NCBI RefSeq assembly: GCF_964204865.1
Contig: NC_135254.1
Span: 14,699,001 to 14,763,000, forward strand
DNA length: 64,000 bases
Source: Styela clava
Taxonomy: Eukaryota; Chordata; Ascidiacea; Stolidobranchia; Styelidae
Direction of reading: 5' to 3'
The number at the start of each line of letters is the position of its first letter. Position 1 is the first letter of the stretch. Of this stretch, positions 49,487 to 62,321 are shown in pieces. The notes under the pieces were generated by a model. It was not told the DNA's origin, ran no database searches, and saw nothing but the letters and a program-made list of their open reading frames with translations. The position numbers and the translations under genes were made by a program.

Positions 49487-52400
49487 ATGGATTCATTACC
49501 TAAAAAAATTGCTATAATTGGTGCTGGATGTAGTGGTTTAGCAGCCATCAAATGTTGCCTGGATGAAGGACTAGAACCTGCCTGTTTCGACAAAGATCAC
49601 GAAATTGGAGGTAAAAATTGAAATTAAAGGCAAGGTTTTACTGAAACAGTTTGTACCATAAAAAGTAAGCATTTTTAAAATGTTTTCGATTTTTTAGTGT
49701 ATCCAGTGAGGGGTAAGTATTTTTAATAAATAAATAAGGTTTTGAAAGAACAAATGTATTAGGTAGGCCCGAGGATCGCAGGAAAAACAGTATATATTCG
49801 TTAACCGGGTAAAATCAACTGGTTAACCACAGCGTGACGTAATAAGTTAAAATTTTACCTTGTTAGGTCACAATGTTTCCAAAGCAATTTCGAGTGATTT
49901 TATCCTGGCATCACTCGAAATTATTCACGGAGCGAGTTAGTTCTATGATCGCTCTACTGCAAGGATAGGCAGCGTGTTTCGGGCATATCGAAGTATTTTA
50001 TTAAAACCCAATTCCGTGAATAATAGTCATTTTTGATGGATGTCGATATGCTAATATATTCTTGTGACTTATTGAATGGTTGCTTTTGCAATGGAATCAT
50101 AAACAATTTTTTTCAAAACCAGCAATACTAGTACTTCAGTTATTTATTGATATTTACCAATACAGTCAGTGATATATTTTTGAATTAGCCGCCACGGGAG
50201 ATAAATTTGCGGTGAACTAATCATTTTTGAAGAAATTTTACAGTATGAAGGTGATTTGTACAGTTAATGATCAAAATAAATCGTAACCGTTAACAAACTA
50301 AAATCGGTTTTATATTCCCAATCCTAGTACTTGAATATTTAACCGCACAACTGAAAATTGTTTGTTTTTCTTTACTATGAATTTGTCAGCAAGTATATCT
50401 TCAATTTACTAAAATGATTACTTATCACTTCTGTCGTTAGATATGTCTATAATTTTAGATTTTTGCAAAACGTATTCGAAGAAAATAATACCTGGTTAAA
50501 TAAAACACTTGTGTATTTTACAAAGGCATTTTTTGTTGTTTAGAATATAGTAATGTGAATGTACATAATTTGGTACTCCCGTAGTGTGTGTATCAGGTTA
50601 GGTTAGGCCATAATTTTATTCCGATTTTCCTTATTTTAGTTCTATTACGAGTTCGGGGAATGTCTGTGTTAGCCAAACGAATATACCCCGTGCCCATAGG
50701 TTTCAGTTGAACAAAGTTAGTTACCTTCATATTGGTACACTCGTCATTTTATAGTTTTAGGTCAAGCCACACCACAAGCAATTTATTCTGTGACTTTAAA
50801 TAAAAATGCTGAATGTTTAATCGCTGCATAAAAGAAACAAGTATACGGAAAAGTTGAATGAAAAACTAGATAACTACCAAACCAAACCTGCGCTCAGTGA
50901 GTGACCTCGAGCTTTTCAAAATCAAATCACCAGACCGTATAGGTTCCGCTTGTTACCTCATAATAGTATATTATCAAGCGTTCTTTGTGTTTTTCTATTT
51001 TTAGGTCTATGGCGATATGAAGAGGGCGAAAGAGACGCAGCAACGGTTTACCATACTACCGTCATCAACAGCAGCAAAGAAACCCTTGCATTCTCCGACT
51101 TTCCCATTCCAAGAGAATATCCAAATTTTATGCATCACACAAAAGTGATGGAATATTTCAATCTTTACGCTGAAAAGTACGATAAAGTATCTATTTTAAT
51201 TTCTCTCAGATAGGATGCAATCTGTTTGAAATGTTCTTCTTCCTATTTTCAAGTGAAAGTGCAACCTAAATTCTAGCATTTATGCAATACTTAGATGTAT
51301 TATCATGTGTTTATTCGTGCCATTGCCGTTTTGAAATGAAAGAATGATTTTGTAACATTTAATGGCGAGTACCTTTTTTTTTCGATTTTATATAACTTCT
51401 AGTATGAGCAGATAGTATTTATTTATTATTTTTATTTATTCTGTTTTATAATATTATGGGATATTTAGGGCATTATTTGCCCCATAAACGTATCACGTAT
51501 ATCTTGTTGGACACGTACCGTGTTGCCCCAAAAATAAGACCTAGCCTGAATTTTAAGGATGATTTTAATATAAGCCCTCCATTTAAAATAAGACCTAGTC
51601 AATAGCGCGAATTTTTTTCACCTATACAATAGCAAGAAATCTCTCCTACACGTTTTAAGTTATTAATCTAAAACGTGTGAGAGAGAGAAAAACGTATCAT
51701 TTAAGTAAATGGGTATCGGTTTTAATATTTTTCATATTAAAAAATCTCGTAATTCTCTACTTTGTAATTTTGTTTTCGATAAATGAGAATAAAAGACATC
51801 CCCGAAAATGGTCCCTAGTGTTATTTTTCGAAAGAAAAAATTGAAATAAAACACTGTCTTATTCTCGGGGAAACACGGTAGTGGACCTATAAATCGTTTT
51901 GTTATTATGTTTGTGTTTTAATTGTTCATGGGATCTTATATTTCATCTCAAATTTTGGTCTATTATTCTTTACTCATGGGAATACTGTTTGTGCCCTTTT
52001 TCAAGTGGTTGCGCGATTGAATATTAGGCCTACAGCTACAGTTCCGGTACTGGTAAGCAGGGGCGCATCCAGGGGGGGTCGAAACCACAATATCAGATAT
52101 TGAGATTTTCTAACGGCGATAACGAGTTCGCACGATTGCAAAAATACGTATCAAAATTAAATACATCAGGCAGTTTATTTCATATTTTTATGTCCACAGA
52201 TTGCCGTGGTGTTATAGGGTAGACATGTCTTCATTTCGACGTCAGAAAACGCAACCGCGAGTTACGTTGGACACAATTAAATTAATTTAAAAGGACATTT
52301 TAGAATCTCGTAGTTGTCATGGATTGAATATTTTAAGCTACAGAAAAATAACTATACGCTGAAAAGACTCCCCTTTTAACGAGCACGTAATCGCGGTGAC

Positions 52401-55400
52401 TGTTACAAACGGGAATGGAAAGTTACGATTTTGAACCCCCCACCGGCCCGTCCCCTTTCCTGGCTGCGCGCCTGCTGGTAAGTTACCGTAACGCATATGA
52501 TATTCGGGGCATTGATGATAAAATATTTTGTTTTCTCTAAGTGTCCATATATTTAAGCATCGATCTCTTGTTAATAGTTCAGTTATATTTCTTAAAATTC
52601 GTTTAATATGATCATTTGATTGGAATAAAAATCTTTTTTTTCATGCTTTGAAACTCAACGGGCTTTAGAGTGGTTTATATTTTAGATTTTACCTCCGAAA
52701 ATATATCAGCTTGAATACAGAAGTGGTCAACTGCTGTCCAACCGCGGATTTCAAGGAAACTGGAAAATGGTATAATAGCAAAAAGTTGTTTTTTACCTAA
52801 TTTTTACGAAAAAAATTGATCTAAATCACTTGTGCCATAATTATTCTCTTTGTGAATTGAAAGATCAGACCTTTCGAATGTAATTTGTCGTCAGTATTTG
52901 TGAAGGGTTATTATTCCCTTTGTAAATTGAGAGCTCAGATCGTTTGACAGTGGTTTGTCGTCAGTATTTATGAAGGGTTAAAGGTTATTACCACGAATAG
53001 TTTGGTCAACTTTAATTGATCCTCTACCCTGTACGCTTTCAGCACCACGAACCACGTACATTTCAACATAAACCTTTTATTATGATAACTCTTCCCAAAC
53101 CTTTATCCCATTGTATTTATTCGATTGTATAAATATGTTGTATAAAGGAAATACAACACGGGCGGGCACGAGCTGACTTATTAAACCATAACTCTGCTTT
53201 GTATTCCCAAAAAGTGTCTCTGATGTATTGGACAAGATTATTTCAAAATTGTATCTTTTTAACCATTTTATGTATATCACGTTTATAAATTTTCAAATAA
53301 ATATTGAAAAAGATCAACAACATGACTTTGAGTATTTAGTATAGTTGTTCGTCGTATTTCGATCATAGCAACGCCCGTATAGTTCTGTAAGCTAAGTGCC
53401 AGTTGGCGTTTTTCGTTTCGGCGTGGATCAATAAGATTGAATGAGAAATTAGGGGGAAAAAATTTTGCAAAAAATAATTTGGAGGTTAAACTCATTCGCT
53501 GGCTTTACTTGTATTCACCTGGTGAAAATTGAAATAAAACTTCAACCATTAAATGAATTTATTATTTTATGAATTAAAGGCAGCTGATTCTGAAAAAAGT
53601 TCTTGATGGAGGCACGGAGACCAGAATCTTTGATGGCGTCATGGTATGTGTTGGACACCACGCTGTGCCTTATTATCCATTGCAAGATTTCCCAGGTGTG
53701 TATAATAAAACTTGATCCTGTAATATATGTGAACTATTTTTATATAACTAATACTACATAATTGAACTGACTTCCGAGTTCTCTGGTAGAACTTATTTCT
53801 GTTGTTGTTTTTCTATTAAAAAAATTTGCTCAAAGCAAAGTCGCGTGCACTTACTCAATATCAAAGGAGACTCATCTATGAGGAAATTTATGAGCAACGA
53901 TGATTAAATCTGTGAGTTTCACGTAATCGAAGGCTCTAGAAAACTTTTTTTGTTGTTTAGTACACACTGCCGGTAAATTAATAACAGCTTTTGATAGTCT
54001 ATAAAATTGTAAAGAAAAATTTAATGTACATTATTTTCCGCTACCGCCATTGATCACCAATAGCAAAAGTATTGACTTTTAATGAAATACGACTAAAAGA
54101 GTTCTTTATTTTGTGTAGGTGTGGAAAAATTTCAGGGTAAAAAGATGCATAGTCGCTCATATCGCACTTCCACCCCATTTGAAGGAAAACGTGTAACTGT
54201 CGTGGGGATGGGAAACTCTGGTTGCGATATGGCTGTAGAATTGAGTAGAAATGCAAAACAAGTAAAATTAATATTTTCTCAAAAGCTTTTCAATGGTTTA
54301 GTTTTAACATTTTTCACACAGCATGGTTTATTAAACTAATAGGCTTACATCTATATTTTGTGTTTTCATCAGTAGAGTTTCAAAGGAATAAGAAATAACT
54401 TTAGAACTTTTAATATACTGTATATATATATATCAATTTACTGTAAGAGAGTGGTGAGGTATATGAAGCCGATGTTTGAAAAAATTGCTTCATCGGCGTT
54501 TCAACGGGACTCTTTGCTTATATATATATTAAAGCCCTAATCCGACAAAATTTAAATAAAAGTATAGTTATCCAAACCCGAGTAAATATTTTTTGCAGTC
54601 ATATAATGATTTAAATATTACCCAATTTATAGAATCTATCAATCTTGACAGTTAATGTATATCGTAACTAAAAATCTTTGGGTTTGCTGTTTTCGATAAA
54701 TACAGTTTGAGCTCAATCCAAAGAGCCTAGCCAGGCTCACAACACTTCCAAATTTCATAATTGATAAATTGGTTGGAGCTCGATCTGACCAGCCTAACTG
54801 GGCTTAAAACACTTCCAGACTTTTTAAATGAAAAATTGTCGTATTTCTTACGTACAAGTCTAATAACAGGCCAAATGCTCGTTCAAAATGTTGCTTTTTT
54901 TAATACAGCGTATCAATATCTTCCGATGCTCTTGGTTTAATTTGCATTGGCTTACTGTATTTTTACCTTGGAACGTGACCGAGTTATAATTAACACGATT
55001 TGTATCGTAGATATAGTTTCTAATGACAAATAGAATGTTGTAAAAAGTTTATGTAATGTTTCTATAGTTTGCCCCGCGGTAGTTAATGTCGAAATTTTTT
55101 AAAAGTGCTTATTGTGGCAATTCAACAAAAACACGGTTTGTCTATAATAAGAAAAAAAATCATTTGATTTTCACGTGAATGAGATGTGGGCTTGGGCTAC
55201 TTTGTTTTAATAGTGTCGTTGTTAGAAAAGTCATGTGAAATTGAAAGAAATACCAAGTAATTGCTTTCTAATTAGATTTCACAAACCTACATAAGTACTT
55301 TATATAGAATCTCGAATAATTTTTTTAATATGCTTTACCCAAAGATCCAAAACAACACATGAAATGTTACGAAAACTACTATATTTTTATAATCGTATTC

Positions 55401-58400
55401 TCTGAAAATATAGTTATATATTTAATAGTTATGCATTTTAACGAAAGGTGTTGCTATCATATCTCCAAGTCGGTTATTTGAAAGTTTCCCGGCATAACTA
55501 ATATATTGCGGTATTAGTTCATAAAAGTTGCCACTCTCACAATGAATGAAGCCTTGTGTTTTCCTTGTGTTCTCAACGAAGATGAACTCAATTAATAATG
55601 TATATATATAGGTTAAAAAGTTGATGGATTTTAAACAGTAGTTAGAAAAATTAGATTTAACAAGGGTAGAATAGTATGTTTGTCAGTGCACGAAAACGTT
55701 ACATTGGACAGTAAAATACCCTATAGAATGTTGATGCAGCCGGAATACCGGAATCCGAGTAAATAACTTAGCCATTGGGTAATATAAGAGGCTACAATAA
55801 ACTACCGCTGAACTATCTCAAATGCAGTGTGAAGAAAGTACATTGACCAGCCCTGTTTTGCATGCCGTCAACACATTTAAGTGAAAAAATGGCGAGTTCT
55901 GCAATGCTCATTTTAAATATATATATATATATATATAAACGGCTAATTATTTGTATTCATTCTATGACTTCATTCGTGCATTTTTTGAGCAAAATATTCT
56001 GAAATCAAGTGTTTTCACAATAATCAATCCATGCATCCGAAAAAAATAATTGGCTAACTAACCCCATACGCGACACAGACTGGTAACAGGACGAGAGGCC
56101 GTGGTTCGCAATATGATCAAGCCGTCTTAGAGACTTTCCTCTCTCCCGGGATAAATATGTAAATCCTGTCCTAATCTAGCACTATCTTTATTATTCTGCT
56201 ATAGGTTTACTTGAGCACAAGACGGGGAACATGGCTTTTTAGTCGAATCATGGACAAAGGGGTCCCCTTCGATTTCCTACTCATAACAAGGTATGTTTTG
56301 GACTGGACCAATTGCTTTTCAGTGATTAGTATTTTATTGTTCGCTATCAAGCTGTTACTTTCATTTATTTTCAAACTTTCTGTAGGCTTTAGGTTATTCG
56401 TTTTTTATTTCAAAATTCAGTATGGTGATCTCTTCCAAATTAATGAAAATTATTTGTAGCGCTACTGCGACCGTTTCCTTTACCGTATCATACAGTAGAC
56501 GAGGTAAGGTACTGTTAAAGATAAGGTAGACTACTGCTTCTCTTTGATCTCCGTGTTCGTATATTTGAGCATCGATCTCCTATTCACCAGTGTTTTTAAA
56601 GAATTTACAATAATATTGTTCTTCAAACGGCTGTGGTTGGATCAACGGTATAAGTCGTCTCCTCCTATGTTACCATCAGCATGCTTGTTTTATAACGCTG
56701 ATTAAGAACATCACAAATTCTATTTCAAGGTTCACTTCTTGGTTGATGTTAAATCTGCCATCCCTTATGAATCCTTTATTTGAATCGATTCTGAACACCA
56801 GATTTGATCACGAGAAGTATGGAGTTAAGCCGAAACATCGAGTTCTTTCCCAGGTGCGTAATATTATGTTTCCGTATTTACCATTATTTTAAAATGAGCA
56901 CCAATGTCCCAAACAAGCGTCTTGGAATCCCAATTGGTTTCGGTTAAACGGCTTCGTTGCATTGGAGGAATCGCTGTGATGATTTTCACAACAGCACTGG
57001 GAATACCATGGTACAATTTGGTTATTTAAGTGGCATATTTCAAACATATATTATGCCGGTTTACGGAAGACTTTGATTTGGATTCCTCGCATGTAGATCA
57101 GAGGCAAACATTTTGACGACGTTTTGAAGATAGACGATTGAATGCATGATTGTTTAGCATCTGTCACCTATTTTACTCCCCTACTAAAGTGAGCAATAAT
57201 AATCCTCGTAAGTATTAAATGTGAAAAATTTATATACATTTGACAAATTATTTCAGCATCCGACTATTAGCGACGAGTTACCTCATCGCATTGTTAACGG
57301 CACCGTCATTCTGAAACCGAACGTGACAGAATTTACAGAAAATGAAGTCATATTCAAAGACGGAGCCAGAGAAAAAATGGATGCAATAATTTTTGCCACT
57401 GGTTTTTCTTTCGAGTTTCCGTTCTTGGACAGGAACATAATTGACGTAAGTTACGTATCGGACAAAGACTACTAGTATATTTGTTATTGTCTGCACAGGC
57501 CAGCTGCCTTTCCTATACTGTATGTTGTAGAAATCTGTGTTTTGACGTAGACGTGGTTGAATTTGGGAAAATATTTTTTTTTATGATTGTTTGTGTGAGT
57601 ATATCGTCACGCTAATAACCGAATTGCGTAAGTCATTTTCGGCGATTTTGAGTTTTTTTTTTATAAAATAGGTATTTATGTAATGCTGCGCACCTAACTC
57701 AGATTTTATTTTAGAATTCCGAAACCCATAAAAATGGAGATTTAGTATGACATGCACAATTGTGCAACTGTTTCGTCATAATGAATTATCGTTGTTACCG
57801 CAGGACTATTGTGACGTCACAAAAGCAAAATAACCTCTGCGAAGTATTTTCGAGTTTTTGCATCTCGGATTCTAGCTTAGCGCGTATTAATTTGAATTTA
57901 TACTACAGTATAGGAAGGCGTGCACTTGTGGTATTCACTGTCCGAGTCCACCTTGGTTGGCTTTTATATTGGGTGCATTGCTGTTTTATTCTTTATATTT
58001 AATCTTAGTCTTATTTCGGTGGGTGTGCAGAACGTGTTATATTGATGAAATATATATTTTTAAACATAAAAAATAATGTGATTGAAACTGTTTAGCGATT
58101 TTGGGGATTAGACATTGTAAATACTGAAAATTACTTTCGTTTTTGGAATGTTTAGTTTTCAGGACTGGTGCATATAGTAAAGTTGCAAAATTGCGTATGT
58201 CCCCAAGTCATAGACACATTTCTGCCTAAGTCACTGTGCGCCATTATGACGTCATTTAACTGCGTCATACAAATTAACTTAAATCCGGCTACGATCAGAA
58301 AATTGAACCATGGCAAATTATTGACTCTCAATGGCATAACAATATCATTAGGAAGTTTGTTCCATTATTCTCAAAACTGCTAAAAATGACTTACGCAATT

Positions 58401-60577
58401 CGGTCATTAGCGTGGTGATATAATACCATAACGATAAGATAGTTTTTTTCAATGTTTCATTGGATTTCAGTTGTTAACCATTTAACAAGATTGAATAGAA
58501 TAAGCTATTATATCAAATTATGTTAAATAAAAAAGCTACAATTATCTTTTATTGTCTCTAAATCCGTCTATATAAATTGTAATCAACATTGGTTATAAGT
58601 CATCGATGATGCCGTGACGATCCTACGGGTCGAAACCTATTCTATGCTAAATAATGGCGTGTCAATATACTTTTATAAATAATAAAAACATGATCGGTTA
58701 CTCACAGACAACCAGTAATCAATCAGGACTCTATCGGCTGGTGTGGCCTATGAACTTGGAACAGAACACTCTAGCCGTCATCGGTCTTGTTCAACCGCTC
58801 ACTGTAATTGGTCCATGCTCAGAAATTCAATCAAGATGGGCAGCAAAGGTTTTTAAAGGTATTTTGATGTCTATTCTGCGCACTGTTTTATATTTCACGA
58901 CGTTGTTACTTAACCAATACTTGGCCCGAAAATAGAATATAGCTCTTACAAAAAAAATGGTTGATTAGATTAGCGTATGCCTAACTACTGCATCTTCCCT
59001 GCTGCCTTTGTGCAAGTGCAGAAGTTTCCAATGTTTTTTGATAAACCCTTTTTTATTTCTATTTTGGACATTTTTATTTCTTCCTCGATAGATTAGTATT
59101 GTGGCTTTTGCACAATTTGATTAGTTTATGATATATCGATGAATACATATTACAATATTACCAAATAATTTTTGGTGAAATTAGACAAAATACAAAATTT
59201 ATCCCCAAGAAAATCCAGATTGGGAAAGAGATTCCAACCTGGTTGCGGAACGTTTTGCTAGTGGGTCTGTATACACAAGCCATAAGGATACTATGTCAGC
59301 TATATAGAGTTGTTGTAATGTTTTGACCTAGGTCAGACTTATTCGAACAGCAGCTCACAGCAGTAACAGGAAAGTAACATCTTTGAGTTTGAAGTTATGA
59401 AACATTAATTTAAATAGAATTTCAATTTCACACCATAAATACGAATTAGAATAATTTCTCGCAAAGGAGTATATAATAATTGGCTTAAAAAAAATTTTCA
59501 TGAAATGGCTGAAATAAAGTTCCGGATCTAACTAAAGTTATCATGTATAAATTCAGGTGGCTTGAAACTGCCTTCAAATGAATTGATGAAAGTGGATTAT
59601 GACGAAATGATGACTGAGATGAAAAAAAGATACCTTTGCAGTCATCGATATACTATTGAGGTACGAAAAATAATGGAGGAAAATATGAATTTATTTAACA
59701 TGCACGTTCTGCAAGTACTGAAAAGTAATAGCCTGGGAATGGCTATCGTTGAATCCACCGGGGAAAAAACACTATAACGAGGGATGTGGAGTGGAGAATA
59801 TTTTTTTACATACATACAAATTATTATTTATTTACACTTACAGGTAGATGGAGTTACTTACATGGACAGAATTGCAGAGGAATTATCATGCAAGCCGAAC
59901 CTGTTCAAACTTTTCATCACGGATCCATTACTTGCGTGGGAGGTATGAATTCTACAAGTTTGGTCCAAGAACTTGTTTAAACTGAACCATCTATAACAAG
60001 ATTTCAGTTCGTTATTGGACACCAAGTGTACATATTGATCGTTTTGTTATTATGTTCTTGTTTATCATCCCGATAGTATTCCTTTCCTTCTTCTTGTTGT
60101 GAAAATGTCTCTTTTCTATTAATTACTGAACCAATTGCTTTGAAATTTTAGGTGATCAAAGATTGTTGTTGTCGCTAAAAGACTATTACTTTCATTTATT
60201 TCAAACTCTGGTAGTAAACACTTTAATATATTGCGCGGACGAATATAATCTATTCTCTGTACAACGTTTGTTGTATTTCCTGATATGTACATATATATAC
60301 GCAATATGTGTATATTAATTTCTTACAGAATATTTGATAGAACTGGAATTTTTGAAGTGGTATTATATATTTTTAGGTATTGTTCGGACCATTCACCTGC
60401 GTGCAGTACCGGCTGACAGGGCCTGGTAAATGGGAAGGTGCTCGAAAAATTATTATGGCACATTGGGGCCGCATGTGGTTCCCGTTGTCGGGAAAAGAAG
60501 AAAAACAACGTCAGTCTTTCTGGATGAATATGCTTATCATAGCGTTCGCTTTTTGCGCTATTGCTTGGATTATATAA
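49487..60577 (+). CDS. FMO: Flavin-containing monooxygenase, complete 12-exon gene
   Basis: FMOs use FAD, NADPH and O2 to oxygenate soft nucleophiles (N, S) at the ER membrane. Exons: 49487-49610, 51005-51186, 52669-52769, 53580-53695, 54119-54261, 56205-56290, 56730-56853, 57257-57445, 58708-58858, 59557-59660, 59844-59942, 60377-60577, giving 539 residues (family about 530-535). Motifs: FAD-binding GAGCSG (12-17) and EIGGLWRYEE (39-48); FMO signature [12 protein letters not shown] (about 179-190); NADPH-binding GMGNSG (204-209); FATGF (338-342); [11 protein letters not shown]-terminal [17 protein letters not shown] and a hydrophobic membrane anchor. Odd: exon 3 is in frame only if it starts at 52669, which adds a few residues (SGLYFRF) before [13 protein letters not shown]; the better-looking acceptor at 52685 would shift the frame by one base. 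Introns carry several mobile elements. The substrate is unknown. Confidence 0.93.
50583..50745. mobile_element. Short inverted-repeat element in FMO intron 1
   Basis: AGTGTGTGTATCAGG at the left and a diverged GGTACACTC at the right enclose CTATTACGAGTTCGGGGAATG. This is the reverse-orientation relative of 7162-7355. Confidence 0.55.
51518..51878. mobile_element. Intact MITE (CCGTGTTTCCCC family) in FMO intron 2
   Basis: The left end CCGTGTTGCCCCAAAAATAA and the right end TTATTCTCGGGGAAACACGG are inverted repeats, flanked by TA on both sides. At 361 bp it has no coding capacity. The TA target suggests a Tc1/mariner-like mobiliser, as an inference. Confidence 0.75.
52058..52474. mobile_element. 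Non-autonomous hAT element in FMO intron 2
   Basis: The 417 bp start CAGGGGCGCATCCAGG and end CCTGGCTGCGCGCCTG and are flanked by a perfect 8-bp target duplication CTGGTAAG (52050-52057 and 52475-52482). This is the hAT signature; no transposase is inside. Confidence 0.9.
54262..56204 (+). other. FMO intron 5, 1.9 kb
   Basis: It contains a (TA)n tract at about 55918-55937 and a truncated SINE at its end. No exon or gene was recognised within it. Confidence 0.55.
56035..56176 (+). mobile_element. SINE 3' half in FMO intron 5
   Basis: ACGAGAGGCCGTGGTTCGC, AAGCCGTCTTA and CCCGGGATAAATATGTAAATCC match the 3' half of 37338-37718. The tRNA-like head is missing (5' truncation). It ends about 30 bp before exon 6. 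Confidence 0.75.
57608..58414. mobile_element. Inverted-repeat DNA element, copy 2, in FMO intron 8
   Basis: CACGCTAATAACCGAATTGC at the left and GCAATTCGGTCATTAGCGTG at the right form the inverted ends of an 807-bp element closely related to 47102-47891. Target duplication is not resolved. It sits between FMO exons 8 and 9. Confidence 0.8.
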
Positions 60578-61088
60578 ATCATTGTTGATTAGGTAGAAAG
60601 CATGCATGGCGTTGCTAAGTTTATAATACTGGAAGCTCTATAGTAGGTAATAATATATAGGCATATTAGATAATTAGAATTTTGACGAAAGTGGATATTG
60701 TAGTGGAGAAATTGAATTAGAAAAAGTTTTAACAGAACTTTTTGTGATTTTTTTCAAAAAGAAAAGAGGATTATTTGATGGGAATTTGCTGCAGTGATTA
60801 CATTATCTAAAATGAGTTATCATTTAATACAAAGTAATTTAAACTGTGGCCCGCCGACACATTTCGTGCGGCCCGCCGACACATTTCATGCGGCCCGCAG
60901 AACAATTTTGGCGTACACTACTGAACCATTGGCAGATATTTGTATTTATTAGCAGAACAATTTCAAATAATATTAAACTATTCCAATTGAGGATAGCCCT
61001 ATTCCTAATCCCGATGTCGGGATTGGTGTTTGTTAAAATCAAGGAATTTCATTGTTGTACATATAAACGTCAAAACGGTGCTATATGG
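60578..61088. other. FMO 3' flank with short tandem repeat
   Basis: At about 60848-60896 GGCCCGCCGACACATTTC is present twice in tandem, ending in GCGGCCCGC, typical of hAT-element edges. No gene is recognised. No clear polyadenylation signal was found close to the FMO stop. Confidence 0.4.
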
Positions 61089-61558
61089 CAGTGGTTCTCA
61101 ATCAGTAGTAGAAGATTTTCGAGTGGTACGCGAGCAGCTTTGAAATATTGCAACAATCAACTTTTGAGTTGGTTAAGATATGACGACAACGCTTTATCCT
61201 CCATACCGTATGCATTCCATGAACGGGTTTATAGCGCTGCCAGTTCTTGTCTTGAGATCGCCCTCGACCGCTACTTCCCACCTAAAAAAAAACGATGATT
61301 AAACCCTTTTAGCTCTGGCGGCAGACGACGCAAATGCTCTCGCGATTTTGCACGCAATTATCACGTTATTACTACATAAAATAATACGTTGAAACTTTGC
61401 ACGAAAGTCTAAGATGGATGTAGTGCCATATTAAATGCTACCATAGCGCGTGTCTTTTGCCATTGGTCCCCACCCCAGAAGGGAGTTCTGTCGGTGGTAC
61501 GCGACCAGAGTAAAAACACAAAAGTGGTACGCAATCAGTGAAAGGTTGAAAACCATTG
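61089..61558. mobile_element. Non-autonomous hAT element, 470 bp
   Basis: The left end CAGTGGTTCTCAATC and right end GGTTGAAAACCATTG are imperfect inverted repeats of hAT type. The flanks CTATATGG and CTATATTG form an 8-bp target duplication with one mismatch. No transposase motif is inside. Confidence 0.7.
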
Positions 61559-62321
61559 CTATATTGGAATGCCGTCCTGTAAGTGGTGAAAGAAGAATGA
61601 ATTCTCTTGTGCAGACTGAACCAAGCCCATGAGATAAGCTTGCGTCAAGTAACTCCTCATTTGAAGAGACGTTTAGTGCCCTCATCTTGTCAAAACACTC
61701 CTCTGTTCTCAAACGCTGGTCATGTGACAGCAGTGACAAACCGCTGAGCTGACTCAGCGCCACGCGATCCATTTTCGTTTTTTATCTGGGTCTAAGGTCC
61801 CAACTTGGACGGACTTAGTTGTTTTTTGACGGTAGCACTAGGCCTGCTCACGCTCATTTTTTCAAATATAACAATTCATCATACAATGAGTTTAGAAAAA
61901 GGTGACCGAAGTAAACTGAAAGGAATCGCATTTCCTTACCCACAACAACGTTAAACCACAGTGTCTGGTGTGTGTTTCAAGTAATATCCGTCACGAAAGA
62001 ATATAATTTTAAGCGACATTACAAAACCAAACACGAAAAAAGATACCGATAAATACCACGATATTTCTCGTCTATCTTGTCTTCTGTAGGAGTAATGTTA
62101 GGTGTGTATATTTTTATGTTGCCATAGCTGCATAGCACATGACAGAAGTATGTATATCTGATCCAAACCCTAACTAGATAATTCCTAATTTTATATGAGC
62201 GGGGGCGGGGGCTTTGTACAAAATCTTCCAAATTTTAGGCCCCTTGTACGCACTAAAGAAGTTACTGAACTAATTTAACTTTCAACTAATCGAGACATGT
62301 GATAAAGATCAGACTATAGAG
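61559..62321. other. No recognised gene
   Basis: A minus-strand open frame (61431-61772) overlaps the hAT element and has no family motif. The remainder is unassigned. Confidence 0.35.

Noticed and set aside
60846-61298. 150-codon plus-strand frame after the FMO gene
   Set aside because: It starts in a short tandem repeat and runs into a hAT element; there is no domain and codon content is irregular.
61431-61772. 113-codon minus-strand frame
   Set aside because: It overlaps a hAT element edge and shows no transposase or other family motif.
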